From contig NC_052474.1 of the NCBI RefSeq assembly GCF_009730915.1, positions 20,867,501 to 20,931,500 on the forward strand: a stretch of DNA of 64,000 bases, in the 5' to 3' direction. The position numbers and the translations under genes were made by a program. Positions 47,380 to 58,430 of this stretch are shown one piece after another. This stretch comes from Dioscorea cayenensis subsp. rotundata (Eukaryota > Streptophyta > Magnoliopsida > Dioscoreales > Dioscoreaceae). Each line of letters begins with the position of its first letter. Within the stretch, counting starts at the first letter, position 1. The notes beneath the pieces were generated by a model that saw only the letters and a list, made by a program, of their open reading frames with translations, made no database searches and was not told where the DNA came from.

Positions 47380-47801
47380 ATGTTAACTAACGGTAACTAC
47401 TCGCCTTCCTCTTCTCCTCCAACTCCACCATCTCCTCTTCCCCTCAGTGTCGGGCCAGGAAACCGAAAGTATCCTTTCACGCCGTCCCCGTCTTTATCAC
47501 CGCCTTTCTCACCACCGTCTTCACAGTACTCCTCACCGGAGATTTTACCTCTCTTGCATGAGGATCAGCGGGAGCAGCGTAGAGAAGTATTTTGCCTAGA
47601 CACTCTGGATGATGATAATAGTAGTCCTAGTGAGAAATGGCAGCAGTTTGCAAACCGGTAAATTATGAAAAGAAAGAATATATATATATATATATTAAGC
47701 ATATGAAAGTTGATTTTCTTTATTACTGTTTTTGATTTTCATGCAGTTTAAGGTGGTTGATACTGAGATTCTGCTGCTGTTGCTGTTCTTCATTATACTG
47801 A
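47380..47801 (+). CDS. Small Pro/Ser-rich protein with C-terminal Cys cluster, family unknown
   Basis: Two exons, 47380-47657 and 47747-47801, joined CG|T in phase (donor GTAAAT, acceptor TGCAG), give 110 residues. I do not recognise the family. The N-terminal half is rich in Pro and Ser (SPSSSPPTPPSPLPL, PFSPPSSQYSSPEI). A charged middle (HEDQREQRREVFCLDTLDDD) follows. The last exon encodes LRWLILRFCCCCCSSLY: a short hydrophobic stretch and five consecutive cysteines near the C-terminus. Such an end could be S-acylated and tether a cytosolic protein to membranes; this is inference. There is no N-terminal signal. Without the splice the frame would end at NR. The gene converges on FKBP16-3, with 280 bp between stop codons. 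Confidence 0.65.
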
Positions 47802-48081
47802 AGTTGTTAGCTAGTTAATTAGTGTCACATTGTACTTCTTTCACTGACACGATATAATTCACGATTTGGTTTCGATCCTTTTGATCTATTTCAATGTGAG
47901 AAAGTGATGTTATTCATGCATCTAATGTATCAACAACGAAAGAAAACAGATGAATGAACTTCAATTGAAATAAGGCAATCAGTCATGCCCATATATTTGA
48001 TGTCCTTGAAAGATGAAATGTAAAATTGAGAATTATTTCTGTACATTTCCCTTTCAATAAAAGAATTGACATATGGTTTTA

Positions 48082-50323
48082 CTATTCATCTTCAAGGCCG
48101 GGTATGTACTCCAAACTCACATCGAAAGTAACCGGGCTGTTTGGGGCAACTCTCGGCCTACCGGGTGCCGAGTTAAGACCTTTCGGAAAAGCCAACTACA
48201 CAAATACAAAACACAACAATTATACACTTTCAATAAACTGAATTCTTGAATGTTGAAGTCAATATTTACAGATCACTTACAGAACCCGGTATATATAACC
48301 GACGTTTTCCTCCAACTTTCATGCTTAAAATCCCCTCATCAAGTCCTTTGATTACCTGCAGTTATCGATGACTGTGTAATCAATTAAGAGTTATAGTTGA
48401 ACAAACATATTGCAAATCTTCGACATGAACTATTATTAGTTAATCCAGACAAATCTTCAAGAAATGAAGATTGTAAATGTTTAACAAGATATGCATTGTT
48501 ATTTAATAGATTACCTGACCAGAGCCAACACGGAATATATACGGCAGTCCTTTCTCCAAAGAACTGAAATACAAGATATGTACACATTTAGAGGGAAAGA
48601 TATTATCAAAATTATAAACATGTTTGAGTTGAAAAACAAGAATATTTTCCTAAATGAAAAAGAAAAACACTATGAACATGATTTTTGTGAAATAACTCAC
48701 GCAAGTTTGCTAATATGATTTCTATGAGATTACATTCTAAATGTCCAATATTGATCTGCAATCATTTTTCACCGGTTCCTCAACGATAGTTTTGATTGAC
48801 ATTTGCTTTGAAATGATGAACACATAAACAAATGCAAAGATTTATAACCTTGGTGTGAAAAAATAGACTTTGATTGCAACCTCAATGTATACACATTACC
48901 TGTCAAATATCTGCCCGGTCGGGACCATAGCGACATAATTGGCAGCAACCTGAAATGATAAAAGATAGAATTGCTTCAAATTAAATTAACATTAGAGAAC
49001 AGCAAATGTTTAACCAACTTTTAGATCGAAAACTTTAAAATGCAGGTGCATTATAAGAAGACCGTTTTTCGTATTTAACTGTAAACATCATGGATTTCAA
49101 TGATAGAAGGCCAAAAAGGATATACTTGAAAACCAATAGGAGGACTCGGGCCTTCGCCAACTTTTATGTCCTTGTACTGCAGACCGGATTCTGTAGTCAT
49201 CATTGGCACCTAAACAAAGAACAAATAGTGAATTAACATGCAAAGCACATTACATGTTTGATCTCGAACAAGTTTCTCGAACTGAAAATTAACAATGAAC
49301 AGATATTTTAGATACTTGATACGGTATTAGAGCTGTTGTTTTCTCTATTTTAAATGCTATTGAACCGATGAAACAATGATAGAAAAAAGTAATAAAGAAC
49401 AAGGAAAAGTGAAGGGCTATGTAATCTCACCATACATTTTCAAGCTCCTTTTCACAAGCATCATCACAAATTTTCGGCTTCTCTTCGGGAGGTAAGCCGG
49501 CCCCAATTACATGAGAACTACCAAAATCAAAAGCCAAACTCCCAAATATCAAACTAATAACATTTCTTCGGCTGAGAAGAGAGACTTCATCATCGCATTT
49601 TCCTCGTCTGAAGAATGCTTGACATCCTAAATTTACATCAGAGCAATTGCCTTCAAAATTTATGAGCTTGTTTGTGTGTACTATTTGGTGATGACCATTG
49701 ATTGATGTCCTTGCAACTCTTGAACCTGAACATGAGGATTTAAAATTTATGCCGAAGAACAAGAATGCACATTATAATTTGTTCTCCTATGACAATAAAT
49801 TCACAAAATGAGCTGTGACCAGCACAAACATGAATTCCTGTCAATTACTAAAATTCTTTAAGCAAAAACCATAGAAACAAACGCACTAATTAGTAATAGT
49901 TACAAACATATTACAAAGAAATGGATGATCCATACACACAAATCCAAAAACATTGGCTAAGAAACAAGTCTTGAAACATTCAATTAATAAAGAAAGATTG
50001 AAACAGATACATCAAGCAACATTAACCAAAACAAAAAAGATGATTCAGAAACAAAAATCCACTGAAAATTTTTCATCAATGAAAAATCTCATTATAAAGA
50101 AAACATTGAACCAAATACACAACTAAGCATTGGGTGATACATACATAATAACATTTAACAAATTAGAGAAAACAAGAAACAAAGGATTCTCAAATGGCAA
50201 ATGCAGACACTATAAGACAGAAAGAAAGAAGAAGAGTGATAAGAAAGAGTTACCAAATGGGAGCAGAGGATGAGCCCAAGAGAGAAGAGAGGAAGAAGAC
50301 ATGGTGATGCTCTGGAGAGACAT
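48082..50323 (-). CDS. FKBP16-3: FKBP16-3-like peptidyl-prolyl isomerase, thylakoid lumen
   Basis: Seven exons: 50323-50254, 49725-49436, 49209-49126, 48949-48900, 48563-48515, 48355-48281 and 48195-48082, giving 243 residues; phases agree throughout. The N-terminus is Ser-rich like a chloroplast transit peptide. SRRNVISLIFGSLAF then gives a twin-Arg plus hydrophobic signal, typical of Tat-routed thylakoid lumen proteins. The mature part starts near PPEEKPKICDDACEKELEN and contains the FKBP domain: VPMMTTESGLQYKDIKVGEG, VAANYVAMVPTGQIFDSS, GLPYIFRVGSGQVIKGLDEG, MKVGGKRRLYIPG, LAFPKGL and VTFDVSLEYIPG. It is nearly colinear with Arabidopsis FKBP16-3 as I recall it. Lumenal FKBPs help assemble and acclimate photosynthetic complexes. 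The exon F donor (TCT|GTAAGT) was chosen because it restores phase. Confidence 0.94.
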
Positions 50324-50814
50324 TGCTTGTGAAGCTTGGGAATGGATAAAATGGAGATTGAGTTATATGTATAGCTTGGCAGTTTCCTGGAGAATGATTG
50401 GCCCACGTGTCATGTTCTAAATATTCCTGCATAACGGGTTAATGGATCTTGTTTATTATATTTATCATTAGGATATATTTTAGCATTATTTGTCACTTAT
50501 CATTGACTTTTTGTTTTTTTGTTTTTATTATCAAAATAAAATGATTGGTTTGAATGTTTAGAAACAAAATATAAAGAAATACTCAATTATGTGTATATTC
50601 GGATCTAAAATTGCCTCTTTGGATCCGATTTTGAAGCATTTCCCTTATCGGGTTTAAATATTAACGGGTTTGATAGCTGCATGCCCGAATCCGTTTTCTT
50701 CGTTCATCCGGAAAGCCCGTGAACAGGCCCCGAGAAAGCCCGAAAAGGCTTCGATTTTTCTCCATTTTTTTCTCGGATTTTGATTTCTTTCATTTGGGAA
50801 TTAGGGTTTCACGG
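50324..50814. promoter_or_regulatory. Divergent promoter of FKBP16-3 (minus) and VIPP1 (plus)
   Basis: 491 bp separate the two start codons, including both leaders. It contains ATTCGGATCTAAAA (50597-50610, identical to 25181-25194), GGATCCGA (50621-50628), TTAACGGG (50671-50678) and GCCCGAATCCGTTT (50683-50696, identical to 43632-43645). Both products serve thylakoids, so shared control is plausible but not shown. Confidence 0.6.
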
Positions 50815-53800
50815 ATGATGATGGCGATGAAGGTTCCGGTGAGTGGGTTGGGCATGGCTTCGCCTTCATCTTTATCTATGGTGGTTCCTGGGAGGAGGGT
50901 TCTTGTTGCTAATCCGGCCTCCAGGACCTCCTTCTTCAATGGCGGAGGTATTGAGTGATCTTTGCGAGTTTTAGGGTTTTGAATTGATCCTATTATGAGA
51001 TGATTTGCTTTTTGGATGCTTGGAGATTCAGTTATTTGAGTATGAGCTCTTACTTAATTGCTTTGTTTATTTATTTATTTATTTTTACTACTGCTCTTTG
51101 GTTCGAGATTTGTTTACAAATTTGTGGAATAAAATTTGTGAATTTTCTAATAAATGGGACTTTTTTTAGTATATGTTTGATAGACAAGATTTGGTAGCGC
51201 TAGCTTCTGATTCTTTGTATTCAATATTTCAATTTGTGTTATGAGCTAGGGCACCATAGAAAGAATGATTGAATTGTTGGAAAGGTTCAGTAAGTTTTGT
51301 TTTGTGAGAAGTGCAATGTGTGTGTGTGTGTGTGTGTTTTAATTTTTCCTTTTGTCTGTACATTGATCGATCCTCTGTGGAGTTGAACCCAACTGTTCAT
51401 ATTGTAATCAGAGTAAGCTGATAGTCAATATCTAGGAACAAGATTATTTTAGAGTAATTAAATTGTTGTTCATATTGAAAGACAACCTTAGTCCACTTTC
51501 ATCTTTGCAAATGCTTGTTTTAGATGCCCTATGCTTGCCCTGTTTGCTGTTGTGTTTGAAGCTGATTGGCCGATTTGGAAAATTTTCCCATGTATATGCT
51601 TAGTGGGAGCACTTAAAGCAGAGGGGCTGCGAATGTCCAAGTCCAACAGACCAAGATGCAGTGGGCGTGGTGGAGGGGCGCTTGGTGCCCAAATGAATCT
51701 ATTTGATAGGCTAGCTAGGGTAATCAAGGTGAGCAATTTAAAAAATTGGAAGGCTTTGTTTTCTGACTTCCTGGGTTTCTTTTTGTTTTGAGTTATAGAT
51801 TTCTTGTGGTATGTCTTTTGCAAGTGTAGTCATATGCAAATGCAATTCTTGGTACACTGGAAGACCCAGAAAAGATCTTGGAGCAAGCTGTTGTTGATAT
51901 GAACAATGACTTAATAAAGACTCGGCAGGCCACAGCGCAGGTGTCTACTCATTTACTTTAGACAAAATTGTCTTTTGTTTTAAATCGACTTCTAGAAACA
52001 AATATTTTGGTTGACTAGTTTCTTGCTTTCGGCAACTGCCTTCATTTCCCTCCACATTGATGAATTCCCCTATCTATGTATATGTGCCTTCAGATTCTGG
52101 AATTATGCCCTAGAAAACCTGCCCATTATCATTATTCACCTAATGTTGCAAACTCTTGTGTGGTTTTCTATATACAGGTGCTGGCATCTCAAAAACGTTT
52201 GGAAAACAAATATAAGGCTGCCCAGCAGGCTTCTGATGACTGGTTTTTGCTTGTGACATGCAATTACAATCATTAAAACAATAGTATTGACATCGCTAGT
52301 AATAACTTTACATTTTGGGTATAGGTACCGTAGAGCACAGCTTGCTCTTGCAAAAGGAGATGAAGATCTTGCTCGAGAGGCTCTGAAGAGGCGTAAATCT
52401 TTTGCTGTAGGTATTTGTTATTATGGAAACTAAATATGCGTCGTACATTTGCTTATTATGTTTGCTTTTTCATAGTTGCACTATCATCAATGTTCTGAGT
52501 TTCTATTTCTTTTTTGCAAACAAGGGAGAGTATTTTGAAGTTGAACTTCATTAGAAAAGGAGATAAGATAGAGGATTACCATTTACGTAGGAGAGAAAAT
52601 AATGTGTAATTAATGTTATTCCATTTCAAGAAACTTGTTCTCAACATGTCATCATGCCATGTGATAGAACTTATATGCAGAGAATTCCTTTGCTAATTAT
52701 TGCTAGCCTAATTGTTATAATGTGTATGTTATGTCAGGATAATGCTAGCTCCTTAAAAGCTCAGCTTGATCAGCAGAAAGGGATGGTGGATAATCTGGTA
52801 TCTAATACTCGGGTGAGTCCAAATGTTACATACCTTCTACAGAATTCCTTACTAGTACTTTTCTTCACCTTGACATTTGGCTGTAGCTCAGGATGTATGT
52901 TCAATATTAGTGCAAGACTTCTAGTTTCTTCATTCTTTGTTGAGTTAGATGGATTACTGGTTAGTTTTTTACTTGAAAAGATGTCACTGGTGAAACCATT
53001 GTAATTGAACACAAAATAATAACACAATGAATAAATGTCTCGATCCCCAACAAATCTAGTCTTTTGGGTTACGTTTGTCAAGGATACTGGTCTGCAAATG
53101 GTAGCCTTTTACCCATTGATCTAAGCAAATTTAGCCACCCAAAGCCCAAGGGGTTAGTTTCTAGGGATTTGGAGTCATCATTTGTGCTTTAGTTCTTATT
53201 TTTCTCCCTATTTTTGTGGAATTAACAACTTTGATCCTTCAAGATATGGTTGTTCGCATACATGACATCATTCACTTCAATTTCTTCTTTAGCTTCTTGC
53301 CTTTGTGACCACTAAACAATATTTTTCCTTCATTCTATATTGGTTCTAATGTGCATGAAATATTTCAGTTAAATTTTAAGTATACATTCCCTAATCCTGT
53401 ACCTGGAAAATACGATCACCCATTCTCATTTAACCACAATGAGACAGTGGTGAGATTGGAATTCCTTATTTAAACATCTCAACTAATTATTCATAATATA
53501 TTTTCTAGAGATGTATATTCTCCTTCAACATGAGCAGGTCTGGTTATAGAGCAATTTTCTTGCCACAATAGATGGTATTTGTTACTGTTGATATTCATTT
53601 CATCTCTTAATTATTTAGAGTTTATTACCATGTGTCTGCTTGCTGCAGCTCTTGGAGAGCAAGATACAAGAGGCCAGGTCAAAGAAGGATTCTCTTAAAG
53701 CTCGCGCACAGTCAGCAAAGTCTGTTCTGAGTGTTTACTTCAATGTTAAAAAATTTTCTTGCATGAGTGCATCTAAAAGGAACTAATGACTTTTGCTTCA

Positions 53801-55597
53801 GGACTGCGACAAAAGTGACTGAAATGTTGGGAAATGTCAATACAAGTAGTGCTCTTGCAGCCTTTGAAAAGATGGAGGAGAAGGGTAGGTAGTTTCTTTA
53901 ATAACTGATATTGTAATTTATTGTAAGTCCAGAGGTTCAAAATAACCAGTCACGACAGTTTGGATGTCTATATATTTCCATGATGAAATTTTTCAAGCTA
54001 ATTTATGATCAAATACTTGAAAATTTAAAATGTGCATGGATTAAATTTAAATGGTTGTCATCCTGGATTATGGCAACCTATTGGCTGCTCAAGAACAAAT
54101 GAATTAATAAAGACTGTTATCACATATTTTGTTGCTGGTTATGGCCATATAACTCAGGGTTATGGTTTATTATTTTTCTTAAGATTATGCTGGACTATCT
54201 TCCAGAAAATTTACTAATTTTGTTTTCATTCTTCAACAGTTATGGCTTTGGAGTCCCAAGCAGAGGCCCTTACTCAGTTGAGCATTGATGATCTGGAAGG
54301 AAAGGTAGTTTCTATATTTAAAACTCAGTATAGTATTTATGAAATTTTTATACAAAGTTCATTTCTCGCAGTTTGCAATTCTGGAGAACTCATCAGTTGA
54401 TGATGATCTTGCACAGTTAAAAAGAGAACTTTCTGGGAGCCCAGTGGTACTGTCTTTTGCTTATTTTTACCTATTAAAAACACATGTTAATGCATGAATT
54501 TTCTTTAGTTGAGAGTCATTTTTTTTAAAATGAGTTATGAATTCTGCCTGCAATGAGTATTGGTTTTACCCAGTCAATGAATTAAACTCCCATTTTTGGT
54601 AACTGTGTTAATTATATCGAAGATATACATCCCTTTCACCTAGATATCTGCTGTTGTATTCATTTGCTAATATTTATTTACTTCATATTGAAGATAAGAG
54701 AAATTAATCATGTACACCAGTTTTTAAATGGTTGGCTTATGCAAGTGGTTTTGATTTACCCACACAATCATTCAGATTTTTGCTTCAAGCTCATGAACAT
54801 ATAGGTGTGATTATTCTTTTTTATTTTTATTTTTATTTTTTGTTGGAAAAATCAAGTGTTACAATTATTTTCCAACCATGTGGGGTAGTTCTTCTGTCAT
54901 TCCATACCCCGTTCCTATTCTGCAACTATGGGGGTTCTAGTCAATTTATTGCCATAGTTTCTATTGTGTTACTTGACTTCCTGTTTGGCTTAGGTCAGGC
55001 TTTTTAGCACTACATTTTATTAATTCTGCCATGAGTATTTCAACGATGATGTAATATTATTTTGACATCAAGAAAGTCATACTCGGTCTTAGTATATGCT
55101 CCTATTGACCATCCATGTTAGACTTGTTTTATTAAAACTAAATGTAAGTGTCAAGTGTCTTAACTTGAGGCCGTGAATTGACAAGTTGATAAACCGGAGA
55201 TTATACGCCAAAGAGTAACTTTTACCCAAAAAGATTTATCTCTGCATGTTGTTATGTGTTGTCATATACTTGCCAAAATTTCTAAGTGAACTTATAATCC
55301 TTTTTAAGTTAATTTGTCATACTTCATTTTTATATTTCGGAAGTTAGCTCTGTATATATGATTTTAAATTTTTTACATGTTGTAAAATAATATTTGTTAT
55401 GGATTCTCTAGACTGTTTGAAATCACCAGGTAACAACTGACAAGCATTCTCTCTTTGTTTTTGTGTTCTTTGTTGATTTTATTTGATAGAAAGGAGAGCT
55501 CCCATCTGGTAGAACAAAAGCTAGCAGCTATCCTTTACGCGACGTTGAGATTGAGAACGAGCTCAATGAATTACGAAGAAGGGCCAGGGAATACTAG
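50815..55597 (+). CDS. VIPP1: VIPP1/IM30, chloroplast PspA-family ESCRT-III-like membrane protein
   Basis: Eleven exons: 50815-50947, 51604-51728, 51830-51940, 52178-52242, 52325-52406, 52738-52812, 53649-53719, 53802-53884, 54240-54304, 54372-54446 and 55490-55597, giving 330 residues. An N-terminal transit peptide precedes the conserved PspA domain: [20 protein letters not shown] (amphipathic helix 0), [11 protein letters not shown], then [37 protein letters not shown] and [20 protein letters not shown] coiled-coil helices. [18 protein letters not shown] and the C-terminal VIPP1-specific tail (about KGELPSGRT to the end) follow; this tail separates VIPP1 from bacterial PspA. VIPP1 forms rings and rods on inner-envelope and thylakoid membranes and maintains or builds thylakoids. 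The exon 7 donor (GTCTGT) is weak but is the only phase-consistent choice that gives QSAKTATKV. Confidence 0.95.
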
Positions 55598-56968
55598 ATT
55601 TGTTACCGGAGTTCGTTTCAATGTTTCCAAATCAAACACAAACCCGGAAATTGTAACAATTTTGAAGAATGAAATCACAAATAACATTATTGAACCAATG
55701 TACAGTAGGCAGTAAATTCATCTACTTCAATCTTTATTTGTCCAAATGAGAAAGCTTGTTTTTTTTATCCTTGAATTTTGCAGGTCTTTGATTGTTTGAT
55801 TTGAAAAATTTTTTTAAAATTTATGTGCTTTTTGCCAGTCAAGATCAGGCATTGCAAATATCATCCATGGTTACGAAAAGAGAAGGCAACTTCTGCTGTG
55901 ATTTTTCAACTGCAAAGCTGGTTTCTAACTTTGAAGTTTTTCCAGTGTCTTCATTTCTCATTTTATTTTATTAAAGAGAATAACAATATATCCATTGATA
56001 TTTTTTTAAAATTTTTAATAATTATTTTTTATATTTACGTATACCATTGTTGAGTGTGTTGCCGGTTCATTGTATGAAATTACATTGTTCTTAAAGGTAT
56101 TTTTTTAATTAATTTTTCAAAGGTCTTACTTCCTTTCGTTATATTGGTCATTTAATAAAACACCCTTATTCTTAATGAAAAATAATTCAATGCAATCGGT
56201 TATGTGGTTATTATAACATAATTAAGATGTGGCTCATTTTTAGCCACGGTTTATAAATTATTTGATATAAGGATAGATTAGTAGGTATCTTTAAAAGATT
56301 GTTACTTTTGTTCTAAAAGTCATTAAATTGAAGTAATTCAACGGGTCCAAGGATCATATCTCTATTTTTAATAACTTCTTTAGAGACATTTGAATGTGAA
56401 GAATAAATATATGGCAGCCTAATGACACCAACTGAACCCATTTGCAAGGTTCACAGTCAATTCAAAACCCATGTCTTTGAATCAAACAAAGCAAGCGTTC
56501 CAACTCAACAACATTGAAATAAAAAAAACAGTCCATCTTTACAAGCTACCCTAATTAAACCTTCACCATGGTCACAAGTTAGAATTTTTCCAGTCTAATT
56601 AGAGAAAGAAAAGTCCAATAAAAAAGTTTAGTTGAAACTTTAAACAATAAAGAAAAATTCAAGAGCTTTTATAAGTTACCCGTAACTTTGACGTATTAAA
56701 TTTCAATATTTGCGGTTTTTTCCCCAAATTAGACTTATATATATATATATATAATTATCACTATTGCCCCCAAAGCCATTTTCAGCCATCTCAGTGAATG
56801 CTCCACTAACACTTTAATAAGTATTCAGTAATTGTTCACATTAATCGTTTAATAATTCTTTTCAAGTTTTATGACTTTGAATAATTAATGTGGTCACACA
56901 TGAGGGCCCACATGCACCAGACTTTCAAGCCATGCCAAGTTGCCAACAACCTTTATATATACCCAAAC

Positions 56969-56999
<31 letters not shown>

Positions 57000-57033
57000 G
57001 AGTTTTGTTCACAATATTTTCAGATCTCTTGTG
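55598..57033. other. VIPP1 3' region and promoter of the PIP-type peptide gene
   Basis: No gene seen. 55598 to about 56050 may be VIPP1 3' UTR and flank. The remainder is AT-rich with a (TA)n run near 56741. A CAA-repeat leader (56972-56999) precedes the peptide gene. Confidence 0.55.
56953..56999 (+). promoter_or_regulatory. TATA box and (CAA)n leader of the PIP-type gene
   Basis: TTATATATA at 56953-56961 is a strong TATA box about 75 bp before the ATG at 57034. It implies a start near 56985, inside or next to the (AAC)n run. A longer frame opening at 56890 lies upstream of the TATA box and is therefore not the real start. Confidence 0.6.
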
Positions 57034-57258
57034 ATGATGGACAAGCAAAAAACTTTGCTGCTTTTACTGATCAGTATGTACATCATAGTTATGTTAAGCA
57101 TGGAAAGAGTCGATGCGGCGCGACCGACACCGGAGGGGTCTTTCGATGAGTCTGGTTTGTTGTCTTACCCTTTGGTGTATGAGAAGGCAAGATCAGCAGT
57201 GTATTCTTGGATGGCTATGTTACCTGCAGGGCCAAGTGACAAAGGTGCTGGTCATTAG
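57034..57258 (+). CDS. Secreted signalling peptide precursor, PIP/PIPL family
   Basis: Intronless, 74 residues. The ATG at 57034 (MMDKQK) is chosen because it starts a clean signal peptide (LLLLLISMYIIVML, cleavage probably after VDA near residue 28) and lies after the TATA box and CAA leader. The central part is variable (ARPTPEGSFDESGLLSYP). The precursor ends in LPAGPSDKGAGH, followed directly by the stop. This matches the SGPSxxGxGH C-terminus of PAMP-induced peptides (PIP/PIPL), with Ala in place of the first Ser. PIPs are processed extracellular peptides sensed by the receptor kinase RLK7 and act in immunity, salt tolerance and root development. The Ala substitution and short acidic linker make exact subfamily placement uncertain; CLE, IDA and CEP motifs fit less well. 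Confidence 0.85.
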   Translation: MMDKQKTLLLLLISMYIIVMLSMERVDAARPTPEGSFDESGLLSYPLVYEKARSAVYSWMAMLPAGPSDKGAGH

Positions 57259-57510
57259 GAATTACTCAATACATGCATGATAAACTTGTTTCTTTGTTGT
57301 TGTAGTGTGTGTGTGTGTATATATACTTTGGAAACAAAAGGTTTGGTGAAATAGTGATTAGTTTAAAGGTTTTATATTTGGTTGTAATGGGCTTGTAATT
57401 GTTTATACTTTTGTTTTTTAAATTATAAGATTTTTATATAAATTACTTGAGATGAGATGTATGAAATGTTGCATGCATTCTCTTAATTATATCGTAAATT
57501 CAATAAGCAT

Positions 57511-57690
57511 AGCCAGCGGAATTGGCTTCATAGTGAAAGGCTCTAGTGTAAGAGATTTAAAAACTCCAAATTCAAATCTCGTTGAATATAGTGATTGTAA
57601 TAGGTTTTTGATTGTGAGTACGGATTTTCAATCTGAACTCCCTATTGCCAAGTGAGGGTGCTCAGACTGAATGACAAATTCTCTATATAT
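57511..57690 (+). mobile_element. SINE-like element
   Basis: Box A-like TTGGCTTCATAGTGAAAGG (57522-57540) and box B-like AAATTCAAATCTCG (57568-57581) stand at tRNA spacing. A body with CTCAGACTGAATGAC and a CTCTATATATGCG tail follows. It is of a different subfamily from the SINE at 31154. Limits are approximate. Confidence 0.5.
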
Positions 57691-57954
57691 GCGCTTATCC
57701 CTAACTATATTGCATTTGTTGTATTTATATATATGTATATAATATACACTAAATGAAATGTTCTTGGTGTATATATATATTTTTTAATTTCTTTGAACCG
57801 AAATAAATTTGAAATCTTGAAATAAATTATTGAATTAATGTTGAAAAAACTGAAGTATTCTTGGACCATGTGAAAAAATGCAGAATAAAGCATGAAAATA
57901 TCTATTTTGATGTTTTTTTCTTAAGTAAAGTGCACAAATCACTATTTATACTAT

Positions 57955-58036
57955 TCACAGTAGCGGCGGAGAGATTCAAACTCCTGACCTCTTACATAAG
58001 ACTCCCGTGGCTTAATATTAAGCTATACCAATGTTG
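57955..58036 (-). mobile_element. SINE-like element, minus strand, interrupted side of LINE
   Basis: On the minus strand, box A TGGTATAGCTTAATA (58029-58015) and box B GGAGTTTGAATCTC (57984-57971) form a tRNA-like head. The LINE at 58055 inserted just upstream of its 5' end. The 3' limit is not visible. Confidence 0.5.
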
Positions 58037-58054
58037 ACATGTATGGCTAGAGTT

Positions 58055-58430
58055 TTTTGGATAAAAGTGGATAAACTACAACTTTATTGAATTTAAATAC
58101 AGAAAACACAAATACGAACTGAATAAGAAAGAGAAAACCAGAAGTTTTTCACCAGAGGTGAGGCGCTCAAAAGATAAGAAGAAATAGAACGAGCAAAAAA
58201 AAAATAAAAATAAATAAATAACAGGGTAACTAGCGAAGTCTATCGTCTGATAACGCAGGTCTGCACAGGCTGAAAGAAAGAGTGACCTACTCCAAGGCTA
58301 TCCGTATCGATCGCGGGTTTGATTTGAGGCTCTTGTGCTTATAAAGTTAAGAGGGTGCTTAATCCTCTATGATACCTCATATTAAGATTTGATTTAAGAT
58401 TTTTGAGCTTATGAAATTGAGCTAGCGCTT
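58055..58430 (-). mobile_element. 5'-truncated LINE insertion with 16-bp TSD
   Basis: ATGTATGGCTAGAGTT flanks both ends (58039-58054 and 58431-58446), a perfect 16-bp target duplication. On the minus strand the insert ends with CACCTCTGGTGAAAAA, AATAAAGTTGTAGTTTATCC, ACTTTTATCC and a short A-tail. This parallels the LINE 3' UTR at 45343 (CACTTCTGGTGAG, GTGGTTTATCCACATTTAA). It is non-coding and about 376 bp. The intact TSD means it is younger than its surroundings. The part at 58320-58430 contains a roughly 70-bp partial tandem repeat (GATTTGAGGCTCTTGTGCTT / GATTTAAGATTTTTGAGCTT). Confidence 0.8.

Noticed and set aside
56890-57033. Longer start for the PIP-type peptide (MVTHEGP)
   Set aside because: It lies upstream of the TATA box and would put a poly-Asn run before the signal peptide.
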